From Achromobacter dolens (GTDB taxonomy: Bacteria > Pseudomonadota > Gammaproteobacteria > Burkholderiales > Burkholderiaceae_B), in the NCBI RefSeq assembly GCF_902859745.1, contig NZ_CADIJW010000001.1:310001-374000 (forward strand): DNA of 64,000 nt, written 5' to 3'. The notes beneath the pieces are model-generated. The model searched no databases, was not told the origin of the DNA, and saw nothing but the letters and a program-made list of their open reading frames with translations. This document shows, in pieces, positions 30,708-39,267 of this stretch. Position 1 is the stretch's first letter. Each line of letters opens with the position of its first letter. A program made the position numbers and the translations under genes.

Positions 30708-33494
30708 TCAGGCGATTTCGGGTTGGATCTGGGGCGGCGTGCCCAGCGGCAGCGTGAAGACGAATTGCGCGCCGCTTTGCTGGCCCGGCGCGTGTTCGAC
30801 CCAGATGCGGCCGTGGTGCGCGCTGACGATGGCTTCGCATACCGCCAGGCCGAGGCCGACGCCGGGGGTGGCGGATTCGCGTTCGCCGCGGGTGAATTTC
30901 TCGAAGATGCGGCGTTCGGCGCCGGGCGCGACGCCGGGGCCGTTGTCGCAGACCGCGACGCGCAGCTCGCCGTCCTGCGCCACGGCGTGCAGGCGGATGG
31001 CGCTGCCGGCCGGCGTGTACTTGGCGGCATTTTCCAGCAGGTTGCAGAGCACCCGTTCGATCAGCACGCCGTCGCATTCGACCAGCGGCAACCCGGACAG
31101 GCTGTCGACCGTGACCCGATGCGCCGCCAGCGCTTCGCGCATGGCGGCCAGCGAGGCGCCGACCAGTTCCTCGATCGACTGCCACTCCAGCCGCAGCGGG
31201 GTGTCGCGGCTCTGCAGCCGCGCCATGTCGAGCAGGTTGGCGACCAGCGCGTGCATGCGCTGCGCCTGGTCGCGCATGGCGCGGATGGTGTCCTGGATGT
31301 CGGCCGGCAGCGCGTCCTGGCGCCGCGTCAGCGTGTCGGTCATGCCGACCAGGCTGGTGAGCGGCGTGCGCAGGTCGTGCGAGACCGCGGCCAGCAGTGA
31401 GTTTCGCAGCTTCTCGGATTCCATGCTGACCAGTGCCTGCTGCGCCACTTCCACGTAGTGCAGCCGTTCCAGGGCGATGGCGATGAGCGTGGCGTAGGCC
31501 TCGATCTGGCGGCGCGAGTCGGGCTGCGAGAACAGGCTGCGGCGCGGCGCCGCCAGCGCCAGCACGCCGCGGGTGCGCATCGGCGCCTTCAGCGGCAGGT
31601 ACAGCAGGTCGCTGTTGGACAGCGTGGCGGTGCCGGCGCCCGCCGGCTGGCCGTGGTCGTAGACCCATTGGGCCAGCGCCGATTCCAGCGGCGGCATGTC
31701 GTCGGCGGCGGGCGAGGCCAGCTTCAGGCGGTCGTCCAGGCCCAGGATATAGAGCGCGCAGCGCGAGCCGAAGGTGGCGTGCACGAAGGCGCCGGCGGAC
31801 GCGACGATCTGCTCGGGCAAGAGCGCCGATGACAGCTCGCGCGCGAACTCGTACAGGCTGCGGGCGTCGGCCTCGCGCTTGACCGAGGCCTGGGCCTGCA
31901 AGCGCAGGCCGGCGGTGAGCTGGCCGATCAACAGGCCCACGGCCAGCAGCACGCCGAAGGTCAGCAGGTACTGCACGTCGGACACGGCGAACGAGGCCAG
32001 CGGCTGCACGAAGAAGAAGTCGAACAGCCCCACGCTGACGACCGAGGCCAGCGCGGCCGGGCCGCGGCCATGGCGCAGCGCCACCGCCACCACCGCCAGC
32101 AGGAACAGCATGACGATGTTGGTCTGGTGCAGCGCGGGGAACGCCAGCGCCGACAGCGCCGTGGCCACTGTGCAATAGCAGAGCGCCCAGGCATAGCCGG
32201 CGAGCGCCTGCGGGCCGCGTTCGTCGGCCGCTTGTCGGCCGCGGCGCCCGAGCGTCAGCGGATCGCGGCCCGGCACGCTGGCGGCGGGCAGCGGCGGGGC
32301 GCCCAGGCGGATGATGTCGATCTCGGGGCAGCCGGCGGCCAGCATGTCGGCGAAGCTGTGGCGGCGCCACAGCCAGCCGGGGCTGATGGCCGCGGTCAGC
32401 AGCGCCGACAGCGACAGCCGCAGGCGCTGCAGGCCGCTGGCGCGGGTGCGGCCGACGATGGCCTTGGTGATGTTGTGGCGGCGCACGTAGCGCACCACCG
32501 CGTCGACCATGTCGCCGCCAGCCAGGGTTTCACAGCGCGCGCCGAGCGAGTCGGCCAGCGCCAGGCTGCGTTGCAGCCGTTCCTGCTCGGCCTGCGGCGG
32601 CGGCGCGGCGCGCGGCACGTCGATGGTGACCACATGCAGGTCGCATTCGAGCTGCTGGCTCAGGCGATGGGCGCTGCGGATGACGTATTCGGCGTCGGCG
32701 TCGGGGCCGATGCAGGCCACCACGGCTTCGCGCGTGCGCCACACCGGCTCGATGGCGCGGTCGCGGCGATAGGCCTGGACGTCGTCGTCGACGTGGTCGG
32801 CGGTGCGGCGCAGCGCCAGTTCGCGCAGCGCGATCAGGTTGCCCTTGCGGAAGAAGTTGCGGGTGGCGTGGCGCGCCTGCTCGGGCAAGTAGACCTTGCC
32901 TTCCCGCAAGCGGCGCAGCAGCTCGTCGGCCGACAGGTCGACCAGGATGACTTCGTCGGCGGCGTCGAAGACCTCGTCCGGCACGGTCTCCCAGACCCGC
33001 ACGCCGGTGATGCTGCCGACGGCCTCGTTGAGGCTGTCCAGGTGCTGTACGTTGAGCGTGGTCCAGACGTCGATGCCGGCCGCCAGCAGTTCCTGGATAT
33101 CCTGCCAGCGCTTGGCGTGGCGCGAGCCGGGCGCGTTGGAGTGGGCCAGTTCGTCGACCAGCACCAGGTCCGGGTGGGCGGCCAGCGCGCCGTCCAGGTC
33201 GAATTCCTTGAGCGCGTGGCCCCGGTAGGCGACGTCCTTGAGCGGCAGGACCGCCAGGCCCTCGAGCAGGGCGGCGGTTTCGCGGCGGCCGTGCGTTTCG
33301 ACGATGCCGGCCAGCACGCGGGCGCCCTGCGCGGCGTGGGCGCGGGCGGCCACCAGCATGGCGTAGGTCTTGCCGACGCCAGCGGATGAGCCGAAGTAGA
33401 CCCGCAACTTGCCGCGCACCGCCTGGCGCGCGGCGTCGTCGAGGTCTTTCAAGAGCGCGTCCGGATCGGGACGCTCGTCAGGATTGTCGGCCAT
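30708..33494 (-). CDS. kdpD: Sensor histidine kinase KdpD
   Basis: KdpD senses potassium limitation or ionic stress and phosphorylates KdpE. The 928-residue product has the N-terminal KdpD domain with Walker A-like YFGSSAGVGKTYAML (about residues 32-46). A USP-like domain follows, then four membrane helices near residues 430-530 (DUF4118 region, starting ALAGYAWALCYCTVATALSAL), a GAF-like segment, HisKA with AVSHDLRTPLTSL, and HATPase with LLENAAKYTP and DNGPGVAPG. It is full length and lies 51 bp after kdpC. Confidence 0.95.
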   Translation of the reverse strand: MADNPDERPDPDALLKDLDDAARQAVRGKLRVYFGSSAGVGKTYAMLVAARAHAAQGARVLAGIVETHGRRETAALLEGLAVLPLKDVAYRGHALKEFDLDGALAAHPDLVLVDELAHSNAPGSRHAKRWQDIQELLAAGIDVWTTLNVQHLDSLNEAVGSITGVRVWETVPDEVFDAADEVILVDLSADELLRRLREGKVYLPEQARHATRNFFRKGNLIALRELALRRTADHVDDDVQAYRRDRAIEPVWRTREAVVACIGPDADAEYVIRSAHRLSQQLECDLHVVTIDVPRAAPPPQAEQERLQRSLALADSLGARCETLAGGDMVDAVVRYVRRHNITKAIVGRTRASGLQRLRLSLSALLTAAISPGWLWRRHSFADMLAAGCPEIDIIRLGAPPLPAASVPGRDPLTLGRRGRQAADERGPQALAGYAWALCYCTVATALSALAFPALHQTNIVMLFLLAVVAVALRHGRGPAALASVVSVGLFDFFFVQPLASFAVSDVQYLLTFGVLLAVGLLIGQLTAGLRLQAQASVKREADARSLYEFARELSSALLPEQIVASAGAFVHATFGSRCALYILGLDDRLKLASPAADDMPPLESALAQWVYDHGQPAGAGTATLSNSDLLYLPLKAPMRTRGVLALAAPRRSLFSQPDSRRQIEAYATLIAIALERLHYVEVAQQALVSMESEKLRNSLLAAVSHDLRTPLTSLVGMTDTLTRRQDALPADIQDTIRAMRDQAQRMHALVANLLDMARLQSRDTPLRLEWQSIEELVGASLAAMREALAAHRVTVDSLSGLPLVECDGVLIERVLCNLLENAAKYTPAGSAIRLHAVAQDGELRVAVCDNGPGVAPGAERRIFEKFTRGERESATPGVGLGLAVCEAIVSAHHGRIWVEHAPGQQSGAQFVFTLPLGTPPQIQPEIA

Positions 33495-33545
33495 GAACGC
33501 GCAAGCGAAGTGGGGGAGCGGCTGGCAATACTATACGCCGGCGTG

Positions 33546-34154
33546 TCATTTCACCGGCGCCAGTTGGTCCAGCGCCAGGTTGAGCTGGAGCACGTTGACG
33601 ACCGGGTCGCCCAGCACGCCCAACCAGGGCTTGGAGGTGCTAGCCTCGATGAGGGCGTCGACCTTCTCACGCGGCAGATGGCGGGTACGCGCCACGCGCG
33701 CGGCCTGGTAGGCCGCGGCGGCCGGGCTGATGTGCGGGTCCAGGCCGCTGCCCGAGGCCGTGATCAGGTCCACCGGCACTGGCGTGGGATTGTCCGGGTC
33801 GGCCGCCTTCAGCGCCGCGATGCGCGCTTGCACGGCCTCGGCCAGGGCAGGATTGCGCGGGCCCAGGTTCGAGCCGCCGGAGTTGGCGCCGTTGTACGGC
33901 ATCGGCGAGGTGGCCGACGGCCGGCCCCAGAAGTACTGGGGGGCGCTGAACGACTGGCCGATCCACTCCGAGCCGACCACCTTGTCGCCCTGGCGGATCA
34001 GCGATCCCGACGCTTCGTGCGGGAACACGGCGGCGGCGATGCCGGTGGTCAGGAAGGGGTAGGCCAGGCCGGTCACCAGCGACAGGGCGGCGAACACGAC
34101 CAGCGCGGGGCGCAGGATGCCGCCTTGGCGCGGCAGGGGAAGAGCTTGTTTCAT
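33546..34154 (-). CDS. kdpC: Potassium-transporting ATPase subunit KdpC
   Basis: KdpC is the accessory subunit of the KdpFABC potassium pump, anchored by one N-terminal helix (about residues 14-36, [22 protein letters not shown]). The 202-residue product shows the family motifs [28 protein letters not shown] and [19 protein letters not shown]. It is 30 bp after kdpB and translated behind a GGAAAGGA site. Confidence 0.95.
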   Translation of the reverse strand: MKQALPLPRQGGILRPALVVFAALSLVTGLAYPFLTTGIAAAVFPHEASGSLIRQGDKVVGSEWIGQSFSAPQYFWGRPSATSPMPYNGANSGGSNLGPRNPALAEAVQARIAALKAADPDNPTPVPVDLITASGSGLDPHISPAAAAYQAARVARTRHLPREKVDALIEASTSKPWLGVLGDPVVNVLQLNLALDQLAPVK

Positions 34155-34184
34155 GAGGAGTTCCTTTCCAGTGACGAGCGCGGG

Positions 34185-36344
34185 TCAGACCCAGCCCAGG
34201 GCGGCCAGCACCATGTCGACCAGCTTGATGCCGGCGAACGGCACCAGCAGGCCGCCCAGTCCGTAGATCAGCAGATTGCGGCGCAGCAGGACCGAGGCGC
34301 CCAGCGGACGGTAGCGCACGCCCTTGAGCGCTAGCGGGATCAGCACGATGATGATGAGCGCATTGAAGATCACGGCCGACAGGATGGCCGAGGCCGGCGT
34401 GGCCAGGCCCATGATGTTCAGCACGTTCAACTGCGGGTACACCGTGGCGAACGCCGCCGGGATGATGGCGAAGTACTTGGCCACGTCGTTGGCGATGCTG
34501 AAGGTGGTGAGCGCGCCGCGCGTCATCAGCATCTGCTTGCCGATCTCGACGATCTCGATGAGCTTGGTGGGATTGGAGTCCAGGTCCACCATGTTGCCCG
34601 CTTCCTTGGCGGCCTGGGTGCCCGAGTTCATCGCCACCGCGACGTCGGCCTGCGCCAGCGCCGGCGCGTCGTTGGTGCCGTCGCCGGTCATCGCCACCAG
34701 GCGGCCTTCGCCCTGGTAGGCGCGGATCAGCTTGAGCTTGGCTTCCGGCGTGGCTTCCGCGAGGAAGTCGTCGACGCCCGCTTCGGCGGCGATGGACGCG
34801 GCGGTGAGCTTGTTGTCGCCGGTGATCATCACCGTCTTGATGCCCATGCGGCGCAGCTCGGCGAAGCGCGACTGGATGTCGGGCTTGACGATGTCCTTGA
34901 GCTCGACCACGCCCAGCGCGCGGTTGCCGTCGCTGACCAGCAGCGGCGTGCTGCCGCGGCGCGCCACGTCCTCGGCCAGGCGCAGCACCTGTTCGGGAAC
35001 CGTCGCGTCCTGCTCGGCCAGCCAGGCGCGCACCGCGTCGATGGCGCCCTTGCGGATCATGCGGTCGTTCAGGTTGACGCCGCTCATGCGGGTCTGGGCG
35101 GTGAAGGGCACGTACTCGGCATCGGCGGCGCGCACGGCCGGCGCGTGGATGGCCTTGTCGGCCAACGCCACGATGCTGCGGCCTTCGGGCGTTTCGTCGG
35201 CCAGCGAGGCCAGGCGCGCCGCGTCCGCCAGTTCGCGCGGCGATACGCCGGGCGCGGGCAGGAAGGTCGAGGCCTGGCGGTTGCCGAAGGTGATGGTGCC
35301 GGTCTTGTCCAGCAGCAGCACGTCGACATCGCCGGCGGCTTCCACGGCGCGGCCCGAGGTGGCGATGACGTTGGCGCCCATCATGCGGCTCATGCCCGCC
35401 ACGCCGATGGCCGACAGCAGCCCGCCGATGGTGGTGGGGATCAGGCACACCAGCAGCGCCACCAGCACCGTGACGGTGACGGTGGTGCCGCCGCCGGCGG
35501 CCGTGACCGAGTAGATCGAGAACGGCATCAGCGTCGCGACCACCAGCAGGAACACCACCGTCAGGCCGACCAGCAGGATCGTCAACGCCAGCTCGTTGGG
35601 CGTCTTCTGGCGCTTGGCGCCTTCGACCATGGCGATCATGCGGTCCAGGAAGCTCTCGCCCGGGTCGGCGGCGATGCGCACGAAGATCCAGTCGGACAGC
35701 ACCCGGGTGCCGCCGGTGACGGACGAGAAGTCGCCGCCCGATTCGCGGATGACCGGCGCCGATTCGCCGGTGATGGCGCTTTCATCGACCGACGCGACGC
35801 CGGCGATGACCTGGCCGTCGCCCGGGATGGTTTCGCCGGCTTCCACCAGCACCACGTCATTGCGGCGCAGCAGCCCGGAGGCCTGCTTGACGGCCTGGTT
35901 GCGCCACAGCGCCGGCTCGGCGCGGGCGGCATCCTCATCGCGGAACCCCTTTAGCAGGCGCGCATCGATGGTGGTGCGCAGGCCGCGCAGGGTGGCGGCC
36001 TGCTGCTTGCCGCGCCCCTCGGCCAGCGCTTCGGCGAAGTTGGCGAACAGCACGGTGAACCACAGCCACACGGAGATCGCGAGGATGAAGCCCGCGGGCG
36101 CCTCGGCCTGGCCGCGCAACGCCATGATCCACAGGATGGTGGTCAGGATGCTGCCCACGTAGACCACGAACATCACGGGGTTCTTCAGTTGCGCCGCGGG
36201 CGAGAGCTTGCGCAGGCTGTCCAGCAGCGCGGGACCGACGAGCGCGCCCGACCACATGCCGAACTTGCGTTCGAGCGGCGCGGCCGACGGCGCGCGGGCG
36301 GCGCCGCCGCCCGCGCCTTGGGTTGGCATATCAATCTTGGCCAT
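34185..36344 (-). CDS. kdpB: Potassium-transporting P-type ATPase subunit KdpB
   Basis: KdpB is the P-type ATPase of the high-affinity potassium pump. The 719-residue product carries the phosphorylation motif [14 protein letters not shown], the TGES motif ([10 protein letters not shown]) and the hinge [15 protein letters not shown], with seven predicted membrane helices. I chose the ATG at 36344 ([14 protein letters not shown]), 22 bp after kdpA; the open frame extends into the kdpA 3' end without a start signal. Confidence 0.96.
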   Translation of the reverse strand: MAKIDMPTQGAGGGAARAPSAAPLERKFGMWSGALVGPALLDSLRKLSPAAQLKNPVMFVVYVGSILTTILWIMALRGQAEAPAGFILAISVWLWFTVLFANFAEALAEGRGKQQAATLRGLRTTIDARLLKGFRDEDAARAEPALWRNQAVKQASGLLRRNDVVLVEAGETIPGDGQVIAGVASVDESAITGESAPVIRESGGDFSSVTGGTRVLSDWIFVRIAADPGESFLDRMIAMVEGAKRQKTPNELALTILLVGLTVVFLLVVATLMPFSIYSVTAAGGGTTVTVTVLVALLVCLIPTTIGGLLSAIGVAGMSRMMGANVIATSGRAVEAAGDVDVLLLDKTGTITFGNRQASTFLPAPGVSPRELADAARLASLADETPEGRSIVALADKAIHAPAVRAADAEYVPFTAQTRMSGVNLNDRMIRKGAIDAVRAWLAEQDATVPEQVLRLAEDVARRGSTPLLVSDGNRALGVVELKDIVKPDIQSRFAELRRMGIKTVMITGDNKLTAASIAAEAGVDDFLAEATPEAKLKLIRAYQGEGRLVAMTGDGTNDAPALAQADVAVAMNSGTQAAKEAGNMVDLDSNPTKLIEIVEIGKQMLMTRGALTTFSIANDVAKYFAIIPAAFATVYPQLNVLNIMGLATPASAILSAVIFNALIIIVLIPLALKGVRYRPLGASVLLRRNLLIYGLGGLLVPFAGIKLVDMVLAALGWV

Positions 36345-36366
36345 TTTCTTTCCTAGCCTGTTGCAT

Positions 36367-38163
36367 TCAGGGTTGCAGGTGTTCCGCGACCGGGCCCAGG
36401 GCCAGCGCGGGCACATAAGTCAGGGCGCCCACCAGCAGGACCGCGCCGATCAGCAGCACCACGAAGAGGGGGCCGGTGGTCGGCATGCTGCCGGGGCCGG
36501 CGGGCAGGCGGCGCTTGGCCGCCAGCGATCCGGCCATCGCCAGCACTGCGACGATGATGGCGAAGCGGCCGAACCACATGGCGATGCCCAGCAGCACGTT
36601 GTAGAAGGGCGTGTTGGCGGACAGGCCGGCGAAGGCGCTGCCGTTGTTGTTGGCGGCCGAGGACAGGGCGTACAGGATCTCGGAGAAGCCGTGGATGCCG
36701 GGGTTGAGCACGCCGGCCTGGCCGGCCGTCACCGACACTGCCAGCGCGGTGCCGCCGAGCACCAGCAGCGGCGTCGCCAGGATCACGATCGAGACCATCT
36801 TCATGTCATAGGCTTCGATCTTCTTGCCCAGGTACTCGGGCGTGCGGCCGATCATCAGCCCGGCGATGAAGACGCCCAGGATGGCGAACGCCAGCATGCC
36901 GTAGAGCCCGGAGCCGACCCCGCCGTAGACCACTTCGCCCAACTGCATCAGCAGCATCGGCGACAGGCCGCCCATGGCGCTGAGCGAATCGTGCATGCCG
37001 TTGACCGCGCCGCACGAGGCCGCGGTGGTGATGGTGGCGAACAGCGAGGTGGCGGCGATGCCGAAGCGGGTCTCCTTGCCTTCCATGTTGCCGCCCGGCG
37101 AGAGCGCGCTCATGGCGCTGTCGACGCCTGTTTGCGCGGTCATCGGATTGGGCTGTTGTTCGTAGTAAGCCGTGGTCAGCGCGAATACGACGAACAGCAC
37201 GGTCATGGCCGCCAGAATGGCGACGCCCTGGCGCCGGTTGCCGACCATTTCGCCGAAGCTGAAGCACAGCGCCGCCGGGATCACCAGAATCGCCAGCATC
37301 TCCAGGAAGTTCGACAGGGCCGTCGGGTTTTCAAAGGGATGCGCGGAGTTGGCGTTGAAGAAGCCGCCGCCGTTGGTGCCCAGCATCTTGATCGCTTCCT
37401 GCGAGGCGACCGGGCCCATGGCCAGCGTCTGCGTCTGGGTGACCGCGGGGTCGGTCACGGGCTGGCCCTTGGCATCGAGCACCGGCTGCCCCTGGGCGTC
37501 CACGCGCGGTTGGTCATAGTGCAGGGCTTCGACCGTCTGCACGTCCTGATAGAGGCTGAAGTTCTGGATCACGCCCTGGCTTACCAGCGCCAGCGCCAGC
37601 ACCAGCGACAGCGGCAGCAGCACGTACAGCGTGCTGCGCACCATGTCGGCCCAGAAGTTGCCCACCGTGGCCGAGCAATGGCGCGCCAGCCCGCGGATAA
37701 GCGCGAACAGCACCGCAATGCCGGTGGCGGCCGAGACAAAGTTCTGCACCGTCAGCGCCAGCATCTGCGTCAGGTAGCTCATCGTCGATTCGCCGCCGTA
37801 GCCTTGCCAGTTGGTGTTGGCCACGAAGCTGATGGCGGTGTTGAGCGAGGAATCGGGCGAGACGGCGCCCATGCCGGCCGGGTTCAGCGGCAGCAAGCCC
37901 TGCAGGCGCTGCAGCGCGTAGACCGCCACGATGCCCAGGATGTTGAAGGCGAGCACGGCCAGCGCGTAGCGCTTCCAGCCCATTTCGGCTTGCGGGTCGA
38001 TGCCCGCCAGCCGGTAGATGCCACGTTCCAGCGGGCGGCCCCAGGCGGTCAGCCGGGATTGCCCGTTTTCCATGGCGACGCGGATATAGCGCCCGAGAAA
38101 GGGCGCGATCGCGAGCAGGACCGCCAGGTACACGACCAGCAGTCCGATGAATTCGGCAGTCAT
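36367..38163 (-). CDS. kdpA: Potassium-transporting ATPase potassium-binding subunit KdpA
   Basis: KdpA is the channel-like potassium-selecting subunit. The 598-residue product is all membrane helices and has four degenerate selectivity loops, seen in segments such as [33 protein letters not shown] and [15 protein letters not shown]. The ATG at 38163 overlaps the kdpF stop (TGATG), so translation is coupled. Confidence 0.96.
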   Translation of the reverse strand: MTAEFIGLLVVYLAVLLAIAPFLGRYIRVAMENGQSRLTAWGRPLERGIYRLAGIDPQAEMGWKRYALAVLAFNILGIVAVYALQRLQGLLPLNPAGMGAVSPDSSLNTAISFVANTNWQGYGGESTMSYLTQMLALTVQNFVSAATGIAVLFALIRGLARHCSATVGNFWADMVRSTLYVLLPLSLVLALALVSQGVIQNFSLYQDVQTVEALHYDQPRVDAQGQPVLDAKGQPVTDPAVTQTQTLAMGPVASQEAIKMLGTNGGGFFNANSAHPFENPTALSNFLEMLAILVIPAALCFSFGEMVGNRRQGVAILAAMTVLFVVFALTTAYYEQQPNPMTAQTGVDSAMSALSPGGNMEGKETRFGIAATSLFATITTAASCGAVNGMHDSLSAMGGLSPMLLMQLGEVVYGGVGSGLYGMLAFAILGVFIAGLMIGRTPEYLGKKIEAYDMKMVSIVILATPLLVLGGTALAVSVTAGQAGVLNPGIHGFSEILYALSSAANNNGSAFAGLSANTPFYNVLLGIAMWFGRFAIIVAVLAMAGSLAAKRRLPAGPGSMPTTGPLFVVLLIGAVLLVGALTYVPALALGPVAEHLQP

Positions 38164-38252
38164 CAGAACTTCTCCGGTTTGAACAGCGCGACCAGCAGGT
38201 ACACGAACAGCAGCGCGGACGTGATGCCGCTCAGCCAGTAGAGCCAGCTCAT
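38163..38252 (-). CDS. kdpF: Potassium-transporting ATPase subunit KdpF
   Basis: KdpF is the 29-residue single-helix subunit that stabilises the KdpABC complex. The product starts [20 protein letters not shown] and ends FKPEKF, which is characteristic of KdpF. Its ATG overlaps the stop of a 32-codon ORF upstream (ATGA), and its stop overlaps the kdpA ATG. Confidence 0.93.
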   Translation of the reverse strand: MSWLYWLSGITSALLFVYLLVALFKPEKF

Positions 38253-38347
38253 GGTTGCTCTCCCGAGGACAAGGCTTCGCAGAACGAGACCAGGGCGTAG
38301 GTCAGCCCGGCCATGACGGCGAAGATCGCGATATAGATGGCATCCAC
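38249..38347 (-). CDS. 32-residue membrane peptide encoded upstream of kdpF
   Basis: A GTG at 38347, preceded 6 nt by a strong GGGAGG site, opens a 32-codon frame that ends in a 4-bp ATGA overlap with kdpF. The peptide starts [20 protein letters not shown], continues SFCEALSS and is one predicted membrane helix with a short polar tail. Overlap with kdpF on one side and the good ribosome-binding site make it very likely real. Small ORFs of similar pattern before kdpF seem to recur in other proteobacteria (from memory, unchecked). It may be an additional Kdp complex subunit or a coupling peptide. Confidence 0.7.
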   Translation of the reverse strand: MDAIYIAIFAVMAGLTYALVSFCEALSSGEQP

Positions 38348-38463
38348 GTTTTTCCTCCCGGGAGCGGCGCTCCCTTCGAACGACGGGCCCGGGCGGCAAA
38401 AGGGGATGCGGACCGCGCGGGCGAAGTGACCAATCAGGACATCGGCAGGTTACGGAGCAGGGG

Positions 38464-38511
38464 GTAAAAACGGGGTATAGCTTTGGCGGGGGGGTGTAAA
38501 CGGAACGTAAA
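38464..38511 (-). promoter_or_regulatory. Candidate KdpE operator and kdp promoter
   Basis: GTAAA occurs at 38464-38468, 38496-38500 and 38507-38511. The last two are an 11-bp direct repeat (TTTAC-N6-TTTAC on the minus strand), the spacing used by OmpR-family regulators. TTTACA (38500-38495), a 15-nt spacer and TATACC (38479-38474) could form the promoter, about 125-150 nt before the first small ORF. The short spacer fits an activator-dependent promoter. Confidence 0.45.
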
Positions 38512-38687
38512 GACGCGCTGTCATCCTCCGGTTCGTGGATGCGCCGCCATGGCGCGGCGCGGGTGCCCGGAAGCGGGCGGCGGGGTCGGCGGTAGTTGAG
38601 GCTGGCTCAAAATGGGTCCCGCCGGCAGCCCCTGGAATGCGGGTTGGGGCCGAATAAATCCCAATATTTAGAACACGAGCCTTAAAA

Positions 38688-38704
38688 TGCACTACTGTGG
38701 TGCA
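38688..38704. promoter_or_regulatory. NtrC-like dyad
   Basis: TGCACTACTGTGGTGCA is a 5-bp TGCAC/GTGCA inverted repeat with a 7-nt spacer, the same architecture as the NtrC site TGCACCAACATGGTGCA known from enterobacterial glnA. It lies about 285 nt upstream of the symporter operon. I could not find a sigma-54 promoter with the strict GG-N10-GC spacing in the forward direction downstream of it. Confidence 0.4.
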
Positions 38705-38780
38705 TGGAATATGTAAATGAATGCGCCGAATTAGGGCATTCCCCTAGTGTGGCATTCCCGCATCTGGTGCAGAATCTCTT

Positions 38781-38906
38781 CCCATGCAGGTGAGGAGACA
38801 AAGCCCTGCATGGGCAATTACCGGCGGCACCGGTACATAAAAAAGTAGCAGTACTCAAGAAAAGCAAAACGCACAACGGCTGGCACCAGGCAGTGCCGGC
38901 CGTTGT
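38781..38906 (+). other. Structured 5' region with three successive stem-loops upstream of the symporter operon
   Basis: Stem 1: CCCATGCAGG (38781-38790) with CCTGCATGGG (38805-38814), 10 perfect pairs and a purine-rich 14-nt loop. Stem 2: TACCGG/CCGGTA (38819-38824 and 38830-38835). Stem 3: 14 pairs (38873-38886 with 38893-38906, one wobble, loop CAGGCA). None is followed by a T-run in the forward direction. They may form a riboswitch, leader or small RNA; I do not recognise a known class. The rest of the gap 38348-38991 holds the kdp control region and no convincing ORF. Confidence 0.5.
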
Positions 38907-38991
38907 CGCATAAAAAGCCCGTATTCCGCACGCCAGGGTTTTTTCCAGCGCCGCGTTTCGCGTTATTCCCCAGGTTTCGCTCACGCCAGCT

Positions 38992-39267
38992 ATGCCGGAA
39001 TCCCGCGCTTCCTCCAAACCTGTCCCCACGCGCTACTGGCGCCGCAACGTGCGGCTGATCGTGCTGTTGCTGGCCGTTTGGGCGGCGCTGACCTTTGTCC
39101 CGTCCTATTTCGCCCGCGGCCTGTCGTTCGACTTCATCGGCTGGCCGTTTTCGTTCTGGATGGCGGCCTACGGCGCGCCGCTGGCCTATCTCATCCTCAT
39201 CGGCATCTACGCGCGGATCATGAACCGCGCCGACCAACGCTCGGAAGAGGGCAAGGGGGACGCCTGA
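38992..39267 (+). CDS. Sodium:solute symporter small subunit (DUF4212)
   Basis: The 91-residue product belongs to DUF4212, the small subunit found next to VC_2705-type symporters. It has two membrane helices (about residues 21-38 and 52-73, RLIVLLLAVWAALTFVPSYF and FWMAAYGAPLAYLILIGIYA) with a short linker. Its stop overlaps the start of the large subunit (TGATG), so the two are translationally coupled and probably form one complex in the inner membrane. Confidence 0.9.
   Translation: MPESRASSKPVPTRYWRRNVRLIVLLLAVWAALTFVPSYFARGLSFDFIGWPFSFWMAAYGAPLAYLILIGIYARIMNRADQRSEEGKGDA

Noticed and set aside
38705-38790. Forward sigma-54 promoter for the symporter
   Set aside because: TGGCATTCCCGCAT looks similar, but the GG to GC spacing is 7 nt rather than the strict 10. 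A reverse match near 38771-38784 has weak flanks.
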